From positions 1-13,472 of the forward strand of contig JAXDLK010000170.1 of NCBI GenBank assembly GCA_034666665.1: a stretch of DNA of 13,472 bases, in the 5' to 3' direction. Source of the stretch: JAXDLK01 sp034666665. Lineage in GTDB: Bacteria > Desulfobacterota > Binatia > JACPRU01. The notes beneath the pieces are model-generated. The model saw only the letters and a list, made by a program, of their open reading frames with translations, had not been told where the DNA came from and ran no database searches. Below are positions 6,766 through 13,472 of the stretch, one piece after another (the stretch's first letter is position 1; each line of letters begins with the position of its first letter). Both the position numbers and the translations under genes were made by a program.

Positions 6766-7797
6766 GTGAGGAAGAGCCGCAAACCGAGCTATGGAGCCGC
6801 GACGAGACTGGCGAGGCTCGTTCTCGGTCTCGCCGAGCACCCATTCGGCTGGAGCTTCGACGCGATCCGCGACGAGCTGCGCATCTCCGAGAAGACGCTG
6901 ATTCGCTACGTGCGCGCATGCCGCGATCAGCTCGTCGACTGGAACGACGAGCCGCTGCTCGAGATCGCTCGTCGCGGCAACAAGCGCGTGCTGCGCTTCG
7001 TGGAGCGCGACGCGACGCTCGGCGGCACCGCGTACGCGGTCGCCTCACTCTACTTCACGCTGACTCTCCTCCGCTTCCTCGAAGGCACGGTCCTGAAGCA
7101 GGGCGTCGAGGAGCTCTGGGAGCGCGTCTATCGGAACCTCTCGGCCCGCGAGCGCCTGCGGCTCGCGGACTTCGATCGCAAGTTTCACGCGATTCCGTAC
7201 GCGCCAAAGGACTACTCCGCGCACGACGAGACGCTCGACCTGATCCTGCGGAGCCTGATCGGCTGCCATCGGCTCGAGATCGATTACGCCGGGCTGCTCG
7301 GCGAGGGGAAGGTCCACGGCTTCGATCCCTACACGCTCGTCGCCTATCGCGGCGGCCTCTATCTGCTCGGCTTCTCCGACGTGTACGACAAGGTCATCTA
7401 CCTCGCGATCGAGCGCATTCGAGGAATCCAACGGTTCAAGGATGCCGACGGGGCACTCGTGCGCTTCGCCTACCCCGCCGGCTACCGTCCGGAGCTTCTC
7501 ACGGACGGAACGTTCGGCCTGATCTCCGGACCGGAGACGGAGGTCGAGCTCCGCATACGGAACGCCACGACCGAGGCGCACCTTCGGGAGCGGCAGATTC
7601 ACCCGACGCAGCGGTTCGGGTTCGGCGAGGACGGGCGCCCGACGCTGACCATGACCGTCCGCGGCACGACCGAGCTCGCGATCTGGATCCTCAGCATGGG
7701 TCCCTTCGTCGAGGTCGTACGGCCGCATGCGCTTCGCCGCCGCGTCGCGGAGCAGCTCTCCGAGGCGGCGTCTCTCTACCGGGAGGTGATGACGTGA
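6766..7797 (+). CDS. WYL-domain transcriptional regulator (WYL2)
   Basis: A 343-residue regulator, paralogue of the one at 2406-3623. The helix-turn-helix is at about 29-55 (WSFDAIRDELRISEKTLIRYV), followed by a middle block with LLRFLEG and then the WYL domain at about 165-220 (FDPYTLVAYRGGLYLLG). The C-terminal WCX-like part runs from about 240 to 335 (RQIHPTQRF, MGPFVEVVRP). GTG at 6766 begins the reading frame that matches the family; a GAGGG about 9 bases upstream may serve as ribosome site. It is divergent from the antitoxin-toxin pair and overlaps the next gene by four bases (GTGA). The ligand is unknown. A DNA-damage or defence role is suggested only by neighbours (recQ, toxin, HNH nuclease). 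Confidence 0.9.
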   Translation: MRKSRKPSYGAATRLARLVLGLAEHPFGWSFDAIRDELRISEKTLIRYVRACRDQLVDWNDEPLLEIARRGNKRVLRFVERDATLGGTAYAVASLYFTLTLLRFLEGTVLKQGVEELWERVYRNLSARERLRLADFDRKFHAIPYAPKDYSAHDETLDLILRSLIGCHRLEIDYAGLLGEGKVHGFDPYTLVAYRGGLYLLGFSDVYDKVIYLAIERIRGIQRFKDADGALVRFAYPAGYRPELLTDGTFGLISGPETEVELRIRNATTEAHLRERQIHPTQRFGFGEDGRPTLTMTVRGTTELAIWILSMGPFVEVVRPHALRRRVAEQLSEAASLYREVMT

Positions 7798-8024
7798 TTA
7801 CCAGAGCTCTCTGGACGCTGGGCGGCATCCTCGTCGGCTGGCTCGCCTTCGGCCCGCCGGCTCGGGCGCGGACGTCGATCGAGGACGTGCTTCGCGCAAA
7901 CATTCGCTCCGACCTCGCGATCGTGAGGGAGGTCCGCGACGCGAAGAACTTCGAGGCGCTGAAGGAGCGCCTCTGGACGATCGAGACCGAGCTGAATCAG
8001 CAGCAGCAGGACCTCGGCTTCTGA
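7794..8024 (+). CDS. Small exported or membrane-anchored helical protein
   Basis: A 76-residue protein not recognised as any named family. The start GTG at 7794 overlaps the WYL2 stop (GTGA) and has GGGAGG 7 bases upstream, so translation is coupled to the regulator. Residues 5-20 (ALWTLGGILVGWLAFG) form a hydrophobic segment followed by PPARA, compatible with a signal peptide cut near residue 25 or an N-terminal anchor. The rest is charged and helical (IEDVLRANIRSDLAIVREV, FEALKERLWTIETELNQQQQ), with a likely short coiled coil. It is probably periplasmic. Being encoded in the same transcript as a WYL regulator is its most notable feature. Confidence 0.68.
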   Translation: MITRALWTLGGILVGWLAFGPPARARTSIEDVLRANIRSDLAIVREVRDAKNFEALKERLWTIETELNQQQQDLGF

Positions 8025-8122
8025 ACCGGCTCCTTCCGCGGCTGCGATGGGCCGCGATCCGCTGCCCCCCTACGAACCTGCGTCGACGGGATCGAGGGAG
8101 TAGCCGGACCATCGCCGGGGCT

Positions 8123-8156
8123 GAACCGCCGGTTCCATTTGGATGTACGGAACCGG
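8123..8156. promoter_or_regulatory. Inverted-repeat cluster upstream of the LysM gene
   Basis: CCGGTTCC (8129-8136) and GGAACCGG (8149-8156) are perfect 8-base arms with a 12-base spacer. A third half-site, GAACC (8123-8127), pairs with GGTTC (8131-8135) across GCC. The cluster ends 47 bases before the LysM start. It may be an operator, or a terminator for the small gene before it; no T-run is present, so an operator seems more likely. Confidence 0.4.
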
Positions 8157-8203
8157 TACGATGGAGGGGGTTTGTACAGGAGTGGACCCGAGGAGGTCCC
8201 CCA

Positions 8204-9184
8204 ATGATGACACGCTTGCCGCCGCTCATGGCCATCGTCCTGTCGGTCTCGACGGCTGGTTCGGCCGGTGCCGATCCGGCTCGTGCGGGGGTGGCCGTCC
8301 CAGCGGCCCAGGTCGCCCCGGCGGGGCGGCCGGGTCCGGCGGGGCAGCCCGCCGCGGCGGCGCAAATGGCGCCCGCGGCGCAACCTGCTCCGGCTGCACA
8401 GCCCGCGGCTGCCCAACAGTCCGGCTTCGCGGACCAACCCGCCCCCGCCGTCGAGGACGTCTTCCGCTACCCGCTCCGCGCCGGCGAATCGGTCGTCGAC
8501 GTTTCAGCCGTCTTTCGCATTCCCATCGAGGAGCTGATGGCCCGGAACGGGATCGCCGATCCGAGCCGGCTCGCGATCGGGCAGTTGCTGACGATCCCGA
8601 ACGCCTTCGCGCGCGACGCGGCGACGCTCCGGACCGAGCGAGATGGCCTCCTCCTCGAGAAGCAGCGGCTCGAGCGCGAGGCGGCGAATCACCGCGCCGC
8701 CTCGGCCGGTCTGGAGCGGAGGATCCGCGACCTCGACGGTGCCGGGGCAGCGCTCAGCGCCGAAATCGCCGCGATCTCGTACTGGCGATGGGCGGCCGTA
8801 CTCTTCGCCGTGCTCCTGCTCTCCGTCCTCACCTGGGCCCTCAAGGTACGCGGGGACCGAATCAACACTACGCGGCGGCTCGAGTTCGTCACTGCGGAGA
8901 ACGCCGCGCTCGCGACCGCGCGGGAGAAATACCGCGAGGCGGCGGGGCAGCTCGAGCTTCGCTACCAGAAGCTCTACCGGAGCGGGCCTACCCGCGAGAC
9001 GATGACTGGCGCCGCCGAGCAGCTGGCACACACGTTCGAGGAAGGCGTGGTCGTGATCGAGCGGCTGCTCGCGAAGATCGAGGCGGAACGGTCCGAGGTG
9101 GAGAAACGACTCGCCGCCGACCGTAAAGGCGCGTGGTCCTTCCTGCACCTCGGCGAGTTCTTCGAGCGGCACGGGCTTCGATAA
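8204..9184 (+). CDS. LysM-domain, coiled-coil inner-membrane protein
   Basis: A 326-residue envelope protein. Residues 1-23 form a signal peptide or N-terminal anchor, 24-83 an Ala/Pro/Gln linker with repeated AAQPAPAAQPA-type units, and about 87-133 a LysM fold (YPLRAGESVVDVSAVFRIP, GIADPSRLAIGQLLTIP), which binds peptidoglycan. A coiled coil (about 138-180) follows, then one membrane helix (about 194-213) and a second long helical region to the C-terminus. The order LysM, membrane helix, helical cytoplasmic part resembles FimV-like polar proteins in outline, but no FimV-specific C-terminal motif is seen. Start ATG at 8204 has GAGGAGG 7 bases upstream; ATG at 8207 is also possible. It is followed by a stem-loop at 9212. 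Confidence 0.85.
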   Translation: MMTRLPPLMAIVLSVSTAGSAGADPARAGVAVPAAQVAPAGRPGPAGQPAAAAQMAPAAQPAPAAQPAAAQQSGFADQPAPAVEDVFRYPLRAGESVVDVSAVFRIPIEELMARNGIADPSRLAIGQLLTIPNAFARDAATLRTERDGLLLEKQRLEREAANHRAASAGLERRIRDLDGAGAALSAEIAAISYWRWAAVLFAVLLLSVLTWALKVRGDRINTTRRLEFVTAENAALATAREKYREAAGQLELRYQKLYRSGPTRETMTGAAEQLAHTFEEGVVVIERLLAKIEAERSEVEKRLAADRKGAWSFLHLGEFFERHGLR

Positions 9185-9211
9185 GACTGCATCGTCGCGA
9201 CTGGCCGCAGC

Positions 9212-9231
9212 GCGAACGAACGACCGTTCGC
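9212..9231 (+). terminator. Stem-loop after the LysM gene
   Basis: GCGAACG (9212-9218) pairs with CGTTCGC (9225-9231) across a 6-base loop, 27 bases after the LysM stop. There is no T-run, so a terminator role is tentative. Confidence 0.3.
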
Positions 9232-9387
9232 TGCATGCTCGCCGGCGCAGCGACTGTCCGGGAACCCACAGCGCACCGCGACGTGGTCGGCTCCCGCGAC
9301 CGATTCTTCGCCGGTTTGACTACGGCAGGCCGGTCGGACGTATGCTCGTCCGCGAGCCGCAGGACCGCTCGCCGGAGGAGAACGCCC

Positions 9388-10143
9388 GTGACGCTGTCTC
9401 GAAGAATGTTTGCAGAAGCATTCGGCACGTTCTGGCTGGTATTCGGCGGCTGCGGCAGCGCCGTGCTCGCAGCGGGCTTCCCCGAGGTCGGGATCGGATT
9501 CATGGGAGTATCGCTTGCCTTCGGCCTGACGGTTCTGACGATGGCCTACGCAATCGGACACGTTTCTGGTTGCCACTTGAATCCCGCGGTGTCGATCGGA
9601 CTGGCCGTCGGGAATCGGTTTCCGGCGAGCGAGCTGCCGGCGTACATCGGCGCGCAACTCGCGGGTGCGATCGCGGCCAGCGCGGTCCTTTACGCGATTG
9701 CCAGCGGCGCCCCGGGTTTCGACCTCGCCGCCGGGTTCGCATCGAATGGCTACGCGGAGCATTCGCCGGGTGGTTACTCGCTGTCCGCCGGGCTGATCGC
9801 CGAGCTCGTGCTGACGTTCTTCTTCCTCTTCGTGATCCTCGGCGCCACCGACAGTCGCGCCCCCGCAGGCTTCGCGCCCATACCGATCGGGCTCGCTCTC
9901 TGCCTGATCCACTTGATCGGCATCCCCGTGACGAACGTGTCCGTGAACCCGGCGCGCAGCACCGGGCCGGCACTGTTCGTCGGAGGCTGGGCGCTCGCTC
10001 AGCTTTGGCTCTTCTGGGTTGCCCCCATCGCGGGGGCCGCCCTCGCCGGCATGGTCTATCCCGCACTGTTCGGGACCGAAGACGCCCCCGCCGTGCTCGG
10101 TGTCGAGGAGCGCGACGTCGGCACGGTCGCCCCAGGAGCGTGA
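9388..10143 (+). CDS. aqpZ: Aquaporin Z-type water channel
   Basis: A 251-residue six-helix major intrinsic protein for water movement across the inner membrane. The two NPA boxes are HLNPAV (NPA at 65-67) and SVNPARS (NPA at 187-189). Long stretches read like E. coli AqpZ (FGTFWLVFGGCGSAVLAAGF, FASNGY, APAGFAPI, GGWALAQLW). The selectivity filter has Phe 45, His 175 and Arg 190 as in AqpZ, but the fourth position, Thr 183 in E. coli, is Val 184 here. The start is GTG at 9388, with GGAGGAG 7 bases upstream; the open frame before it is not coding. The C-terminal tail after about 228 is acidic and longer than in E. coli. It lies 67 bases before the yaiI-like gene on the same strand. Confidence 0.95.
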   Translation: MTLSRRMFAEAFGTFWLVFGGCGSAVLAAGFPEVGIGFMGVSLAFGLTVLTMAYAIGHVSGCHLNPAVSIGLAVGNRFPASELPAYIGAQLAGAIAASAVLYAIASGAPGFDLAAGFASNGYAEHSPGGYSLSAGLIAELVLTFFFLFVILGATDSRAPAGFAPIPIGLALCLIHLIGIPVTNVSVNPARSTGPALFVGGWALAQLWLFWVAPIAGAALAGMVYPALFGTEDAPAVLGVEERDVGTVAPGA

Positions 10144-10210
10144 CGGCGAAGTCGCGCTCCGATCGCCGAACGCCTTTGACCTCGTAGCGGGTCGGCTCGA
10201 GGTCCTACCG

Positions 10211-10669
10211 GTGCAGATCTTCATCGATGCCGACGCGTGCCCGGTCAAGGAAGAGGTGTTCCGCGTCGCGCGCCGCCATCAGCTCACCGTCACGCTCGTC
10301 GCGAACTCGCCGATGCGGGTGCCGGCGGACGAGAGCATCGTCCTGGTCGTCGTCTCGGAAGGCTTCGACGCGGCGGACGACTGGATCGTCGAGCACGCCG
10401 GACCGGACGACATCGTCGTCTCCGCCGACGTTCCGCTCGCCGCCCGCTGCGTCGCCAAAGGAGCGCGCGTCCTCGGCGTCACCGGGAAGCCGTTCACCGA
10501 AGACAACGTCGGCGACGCGCTGGCGACCAGGAACCTTCTCGCCAAGCTCCGCGAGGGCGGGGAGCTGACGTCCGGACCGCCGCCGTTCCAGAAGCGGGAC
10601 CGCTCGCGATTCCTGCAGACGCTCGAGGAAATGATTCAGGAGATCCGCCGCCGCTCGCCGGCGAGATGA
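10211..10669 (+). CDS. YaiI/YqxD family protein (DUF188, UPF0178)
   Basis: A 152-residue protein, the same length as E. coli YaiI. It begins VQIFIDADACPVKEEV, the hallmark of the family, and has ANSPMRVP (about 35-42), VSEGFDAADDWI, and VSADVPLAARC with GKPFTEDNVGDALATRN. The conserved Asp residues suggest a PIN-like nuclease fold, but activity is unproven in the family. The start is GTG at 10211, with GAGG 8 bases upstream; it gives exactly the family's usual N-terminus. It is convergent with the DUF393 gene, with only 23 bases between the stops. Confidence 0.92.
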   Translation: MQIFIDADACPVKEEVFRVARRHQLTVTLVANSPMRVPADESIVLVVVSEGFDAADDWIVEHAGPDDIVVSADVPLAARCVAKGARVLGVTGKPFTEDNVGDALATRNLLAKLREGGELTSGPPPFQKRDRSRFLQTLEEMIQEIRRRSPAR

Positions 10670-10692
10670 TGCTCCGCCGGGGCGCTGGTGTG

Positions 10693-11046
10693 TCAGAAGA
10701 GGCGCGACAGGAGCGAACGATTGCTCGCGACCAGTCGATACGCCGCTTCGGAGGCGCGGGCGAAGCCCGGCACACGTCGGTATGCCCAGAGCGGCCGTGC
10801 CTTCCCCGCGTGAGCGAGGGCGCGAAAGACGGCCTCCGCACCGCGTGACACTTCTCCGCCCGGCTCGATCAGCACGACAGAGCGATCGAAATCGCGGGCT
10901 GGGATGTCCGGAAAGTCAGCGCAGACTTCCCCCGAAGGGGCGTAATCCACGCGGTCGAGCGTGAACGGGCGGCAGCGGTCGACCCACCGGCGGCAGAAGC
11001 CGCAGTCGCCGTCCCAGACGAGGAGAGGCTTGTCGACGAGCCGCAA
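10693..11046 (-). CDS. DUF393 thiol-disulfide oxidoreductase-like protein
   Basis: A 117-residue protein of the DCC/DUF393 family, which has a thioredoxin-like redox motif. LLVWDGDCGFCRRWVDRC places CGFC at residues 15-18 directly after the first strand. Further family features are DFDRSVVLIEP and the C-terminal PLWAYRRVPGFARASEAAYRLV. Function in the family is not settled; redox activity is inferred from CxxC. The start is TTG at 11046: an in-frame TAG lies at 11061-11059 and no ATG or GTG exists between, so TTG is the earliest possible start. A GTGAGG sequence about 5-10 bases upstream may serve as ribosome site, and it belongs to the stem-loop repeat at 11048-11089. Confidence 0.85.
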   Translation of the reverse strand: MRLVDKPLLVWDGDCGFCRRWVDRCRPFTLDRVDYAPSGEVCADFPDIPARDFDRSVVLIEPGGEVSRGAEAVFRALAHAGKARPLWAYRRVPGFARASEAAYRLVASNRSLLSRLF

Positions 11047-11047
11047 A

Positions 11048-11089
11048 GCCCCCTCACCCTACCCTCTCCCCCGAGTACGGGGGAGAGGG
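11048..11089. repeat. Dispersed C/T-rich stem-loop repeat, copy 3
   Basis: The unit starts CCCCCTCACCCT, then has a perfect 12-base stem, CCCTCTCCCCCG (11062-11073) with CGGGGGAGAGGG (11078-11089), and loop AGTA. It has the same layout as the copies at 2226 and 3641, without the short first hairpin. It lies in the leader of the DUF393 gene, 117 bases beyond the transaldolase stop. The rest of 11090-11205 holds nothing I recognise. Confidence 0.7.
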
Positions 11090-11205
11090 AGAAGAGAGAC
11101 CGGGGTCCTACTCGTACGCTGCCGACGAAGGGCCTGGCTTCATCTGCCGAAGCGCCCAACCGCTCAAACGCGCGGACGACAGCCGCGAGCGCCGCGAACG
11201 TTCTC

Positions 11206-12372
11206 CTACTTCAGCACGAAGGGGACGCCGAGGCCGGCGGCCATGTCCTCCGGGGCGAGGCGGCCGTCGTTGTCGACGTCGAGCGCATCGAAGACCTCGT
11301 CGAGGCCTCCCCATTCCTCGCGCGTGATGAAGCCGTCGCCGTCGAGGTCGAAGATCTTGAAGAAATTGTGCGCCGCCTGGCCGACCTCCGACTTTCCCAG
11401 CATCGCGCGGTAACGCTCGGTCAGGAGCTTCTCGAGCGAGAGGATCGCCTTCGAGAAGCCCAGAATGCCCTCCTCGAGCTTCTCCTTCGCCAGGCGATCC
11501 TCCTCGTGCATCTTGCGGAACGTCTGCTCGTCGACCGGTGTCCTCGCGATCTCCTTCGCCGCTGCTTTCGCCGGGTCGAGCTTGCGCTCGAGCGTTCCGC
11601 CCGCCTTCTCGAGCTCGGCAAGGAAGTTCGGCGCGATCGTCAAGAGGTCGCAGCCGGCAAGCTCGGTGATCTCACCGAGGTTTCGGAAGCTCGCGCCCAT
11701 GACCTCGGTCTCGTAGCCGAACTTCTTGTAGTAGTCGTAGATGCGGCTGACCGACACGACGCCCGGATCCTCGGCGGGCGGATAGCTGTCGCGGCCGGAC
11801 GCCTTCTTGTGCCAATCGAGAATGCGGCCGACGAACGGCGAGATCAGCCGCACGCCCGCTTCGGCACAGGCGATCGCCTGGTGCACGCCGAAGAGGAGCG
11901 TCAGGTTGCAATGGATGCCTTCCTTCTCGAGCACCTCGGCGGCGCGGATCCCTTCCCACGTCGAGGCGATCTTGATCAGCACGCGATCCCGCTTCGCTCC
12001 CGCCGCCTCGTACTGAGCGATCAGGTGCCGCCCCTTCTCGATCGTCGCCTTGGTGTCGTACGAGAGCCGCGCGTCGACCTCCGTCGAGACCCGCCCGGGC
12101 ACGATGTCGAGGATGCGGAGCCCGAACTCGACCGCGAGCCGGTCGAGCGCCAGCGGCACGACCTTCTTCGGCGATGCTCTGCGCGCCTGCCCTTCGGCCC
12201 ACTTGAGCGCGCCGTCGACGACGTCGGCGTACTCCGGCATCTGCGCCGCGGCCGTGATCAGCGAGGGGTTCGTGGTCGCGTCGCGCGGCTTGAACTTCTT
12301 GATGGAGTTGAGATCGCCGGTGTCGCAGACGACCACGGTCATCGAGCTCAGCTGTTCGAGTAAGGTCGGCAT
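11206..12372 (-). CDS. tal: Transaldolase with C-terminal EF-hand pair
   Basis: A 388-residue fusion. Residues 1 to about 320 are a class I transaldolase of the TalB type, which moves a dihydroxyacetone unit between sugar phosphates in the pentose phosphate pathway. VVCDTGDL carries Asp 17, DATTNPSL follows, STEVDARLSYD carries Glu 98, and LIKIASTWEGIRAA holds the Schiff-base Lys 134 (Lys 132 in E. coli). NLTLLFG and SPFVGRILDWHK complete the barrel. The last 50 residues hold two EF-hand loops, DLDGDGFITREE (342-353) and DVDNDGRLAPED (365-376), both with the Asp-x-Asp-x-Asp-Gly pattern for calcium. This transaldolase/EF-hand type is known. ATG at 12372 has GAGGAG 5 bases upstream; GTG at 12378 would sit too close to it. 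It starts 2 bases after the stop of the acetyl-CoA synthetase, so they are translationally coupled. Confidence 0.95.
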   Translation of the reverse strand: MPTLLEQLSSMTVVVCDTGDLNSIKKFKPRDATTNPSLITAAAQMPEYADVVDGALKWAEGQARRASPKKVVPLALDRLAVEFGLRILDIVPGRVSTEVDARLSYDTKATIEKGRHLIAQYEAAGAKRDRVLIKIASTWEGIRAAEVLEKEGIHCNLTLLFGVHQAIACAEAGVRLISPFVGRILDWHKKASGRDSYPPAEDPGVVSVSRIYDYYKKFGYETEVMGASFRNLGEITELAGCDLLTIAPNFLAELEKAGGTLERKLDPAKAAAKEIARTPVDEQTFRKMHEEDRLAKEKLEEGILGFSKAILSLEKLLTERYRAMLGKSEVGQAAHNFFKIFDLDGDGFITREEWGGLDEVFDALDVDNDGRLAPEDMAAGLGVPFVLK

Positions 12373-12374
12373 GG

Positions 12375-13472
12375 TCACTCCTCGATCGTGGTGACGTCGC
12401 CCGGATCCAGGCCGAGCTCCTGCGCCTTCAGCACGCGGCGCATGATCTTCCCCGAGCGCGTCTTCGGCAGCTTGGCGACGAAGTCGATCTCCGAGGGCGT
12501 GGCGATCGGGCCGAGCACGTGGCGCACGTGCTCGACGAGCTCCGTACGGAGCGCCTCGCTCGATTCGCGGCCGGCACGCAGCAGCACGAACGCCTTGATC
12601 GCCTCGCCCTTGAGCGCATCGGGCTTGCCGATCACCGCCGCCTCACCGACGGCGGGGTGGCTGACGAGCGCCGACTCGACGTCCGCCGTGCCGATCCGGT
12701 GGCCGGCGACGTTCAGCACGTCGTCGGCGCGGCCGAGCACGGCGAAGTAGCCGTCCTCGTCGCGGGTGGCGACGTCGCCCGCCACGTACAGGCCCGGGAA
12801 GCGGCTGAAGTACTCCTCGTAACGCTCCGGAGCGCCCCACACGGTGCGGAACATCTGCGGCGATGCGCCGCGGAGACAGAGAAGGCCGCCGGTGTTCGCC
12901 GGCACCGGCTTGCCTTCGGGCGACAGCACCTCGGCGCGAAACCCGGGGAACGGCTTTCCCGCCTTCCCCGCCTTCGCGAGCATGGACGGCAGCGTGCCGA
13001 TCGTCGGCGCCGCCGTCTCGGTCTGCCACCAGTTGTCCACGACGGGTCCCCTCCCCTGCATGATGTGCTCGTGCGCCCACGCGAGCGCCTCGGGGTTCAG
13101 CGGCTCGCCGGCGCAGGCGAGGAGCTTCAGGCTCGAGAGGTCGCGCGCGCGAGGCCAGTCCGCACCCATGCGCATGAACATGCGGAGCGCCGTCGGCGCG
13201 CTGAACATCTTCGTCACGCCGTACTTCTCGACGACGTCCCAGACGATGCCCGCGTTCGGGTAATCGGGCGTGCCTTCGCGGACGACGATCGTCGTCCCGT
13301 TGCACCACGGGCCGTACACCATGATCGAGTGGCCGACGATCCAGCCGATGTCCGACATGCACCAGTAGACGTCGTCCTCGCGCACGTCGCAGAGGATCTT
13401 CCAGAGGTGGGTGGTGCCGACCATGTACCCGCCGTGGACGTAGGCACAGCCCTTCGGTTTTCCGGTCGAGCC
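12375..13472 (-). CDS. Acetyl-CoA synthetase, C-terminal part (5' end cut by window)
   Basis: A 365-residue C-terminal fragment of an adenylate-forming acyl-CoA synthetase, most likely for acetate, which it activates to acetyl-AMP and then acetyl-CoA in the cytoplasm. The fragment begins exactly at the P-loop GSTGKPKG. It continues with YWCMSDIGWIVGHS and then NWWQTETAAPTIG at about 147; the second Trp is the residue that limits the pocket to acetate in Acs. YVAGDVATRDEDGYF and GRADDVLNVAGHRIG follow. The C-terminal KLPKTRSGKIMRR carries the catalytic Lys (about residue 342 of the fragment) that is acetylated in Acs homologues. The length fits the last 55-60% of a roughly 640-residue enzyme. 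It overlaps nothing but is followed after 2 bases by transaldolase. Propionate or another short acid cannot be excluded. Confidence 0.93.
   Translation of the reverse strand, partial: GSTGKPKGCAYVHGGYMVGTTHLWKILCDVREDDVYWCMSDIGWIVGHSIMVYGPWCNGTTIVVREGTPDYPNAGIVWDVVEKYGVTKMFSAPTALRMFMRMGADWPRARDLSSLKLLACAGEPLNPEALAWAHEHIMQGRGPVVDNWWQTETAAPTIGTLPSMLAKAGKAGKPFPGFRAEVLSPEGKPVPANTGGLLCLRGASPQMFRTVWGAPERYEEYFSRFPGLYVAGDVATRDEDGYFAVLGRADDVLNVAGHRIGTADVESALVSHPAVGEAAVIGKPDALKGEAIKAFVLLRAGRESSEALRTELVEHVRHVLGPIATPSEIDFVAKLPKTRSGKIMRRVLKAQELGLDPGDVTTIEE

Noticed and set aside
7429..7437. CCAACGGTTC inside WYL2 as a further copy of the shared element
   Set aside because: It matches only eight bases, lacks the palindromic second half and lies within coding sequence.
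11368..12363. 331-codon plus-strand open frame
   Set aside because: It lies opposite the transaldolase gene, whose catalytic motifs are unmistakable.
12373..12378. GTG at 12378 as transaldolase start, giving a GTGA overlap with the synthetase stop
   Set aside because: The GAGGAG ribosome site would touch the GTG; it is correctly spaced for ATG at 12372.
1..13472. CRISPR arrays, tRNA or rRNA genes, insertion sequences
   Set aside because: No regularly spaced direct repeats, tRNA-like cloverleaf, rRNA sequence or transposase motif was seen on either strand by eye.

Overview
This is a 13.5 kb window of high-GC DNA. Most coding regions use GC-rich codons, several genes start with GTG or TTG, and Shine-Dalgarno sites of the GGAGG type are visible before many starts. 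That fits a chromosome of a Gram-negative, probably soil or environmental, bacterium from a GC-rich phylum. The phylum cannot be fixed from the sequence alone. I see no rRNA, tRNA, transposase, integrase, phage gene or CRISPR array. Eighteen... less two uncertain edges, the gene count is sixteen: fourteen complete genes and two cut by the window ends.

Left part (1-3.6 kb): a minus-strand set of a small four-cysteine zinc-ribbon protein, an ARPP-1 (DUF6569-like) protein, and an HNH endonuclease that runs off the left edge. Divergent from these is a WYL-domain transcription regulator (WYL1).

Middle (3.6-8.0 kb): recQ helicase on the minus strand, then a Phd/YefM antitoxin and PIN toxin pair on the minus strand. 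Divergent from the pair is a second WYL regulator (WYL2), clearly a paralogue of WYL1, whose stop overlaps the start of a small exported protein. An identical 13-base, partly palindromic element lies just upstream of both WYL genes. It is the best candidate in the window for a shared regulatory site. The two regulators bracket a helicase and a nuclease toxin, and an HNH nuclease lies nearby, so this section looks like a genome-maintenance or defence neighbourhood. No known multi-gene defence system can be named with confidence.

Right part (8.1-13.5 kb): mostly cell-envelope and metabolic genes. On the plus strand are a LysM/coiled-coil membrane protein, an AqpZ-type aquaporin and a YaiI/YqxD (DUF188) protein. 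On the minus strand are a DUF393 thiol-disulfide-type protein, a transaldolase with a C-terminal EF-hand pair, and the C-terminal two-thirds of an acetyl-CoA synthetase. Transaldolase follows the synthetase with only 2 bases between stop and start, so the two are almost certainly co-expressed.

Three intergenic spaces carry related C/T-rich stem-loop repeats (2226-2268, 3641-3696, 11048-11089), a dispersed repeat family of this genome. No intergenic gap exceeds about 255 bases.
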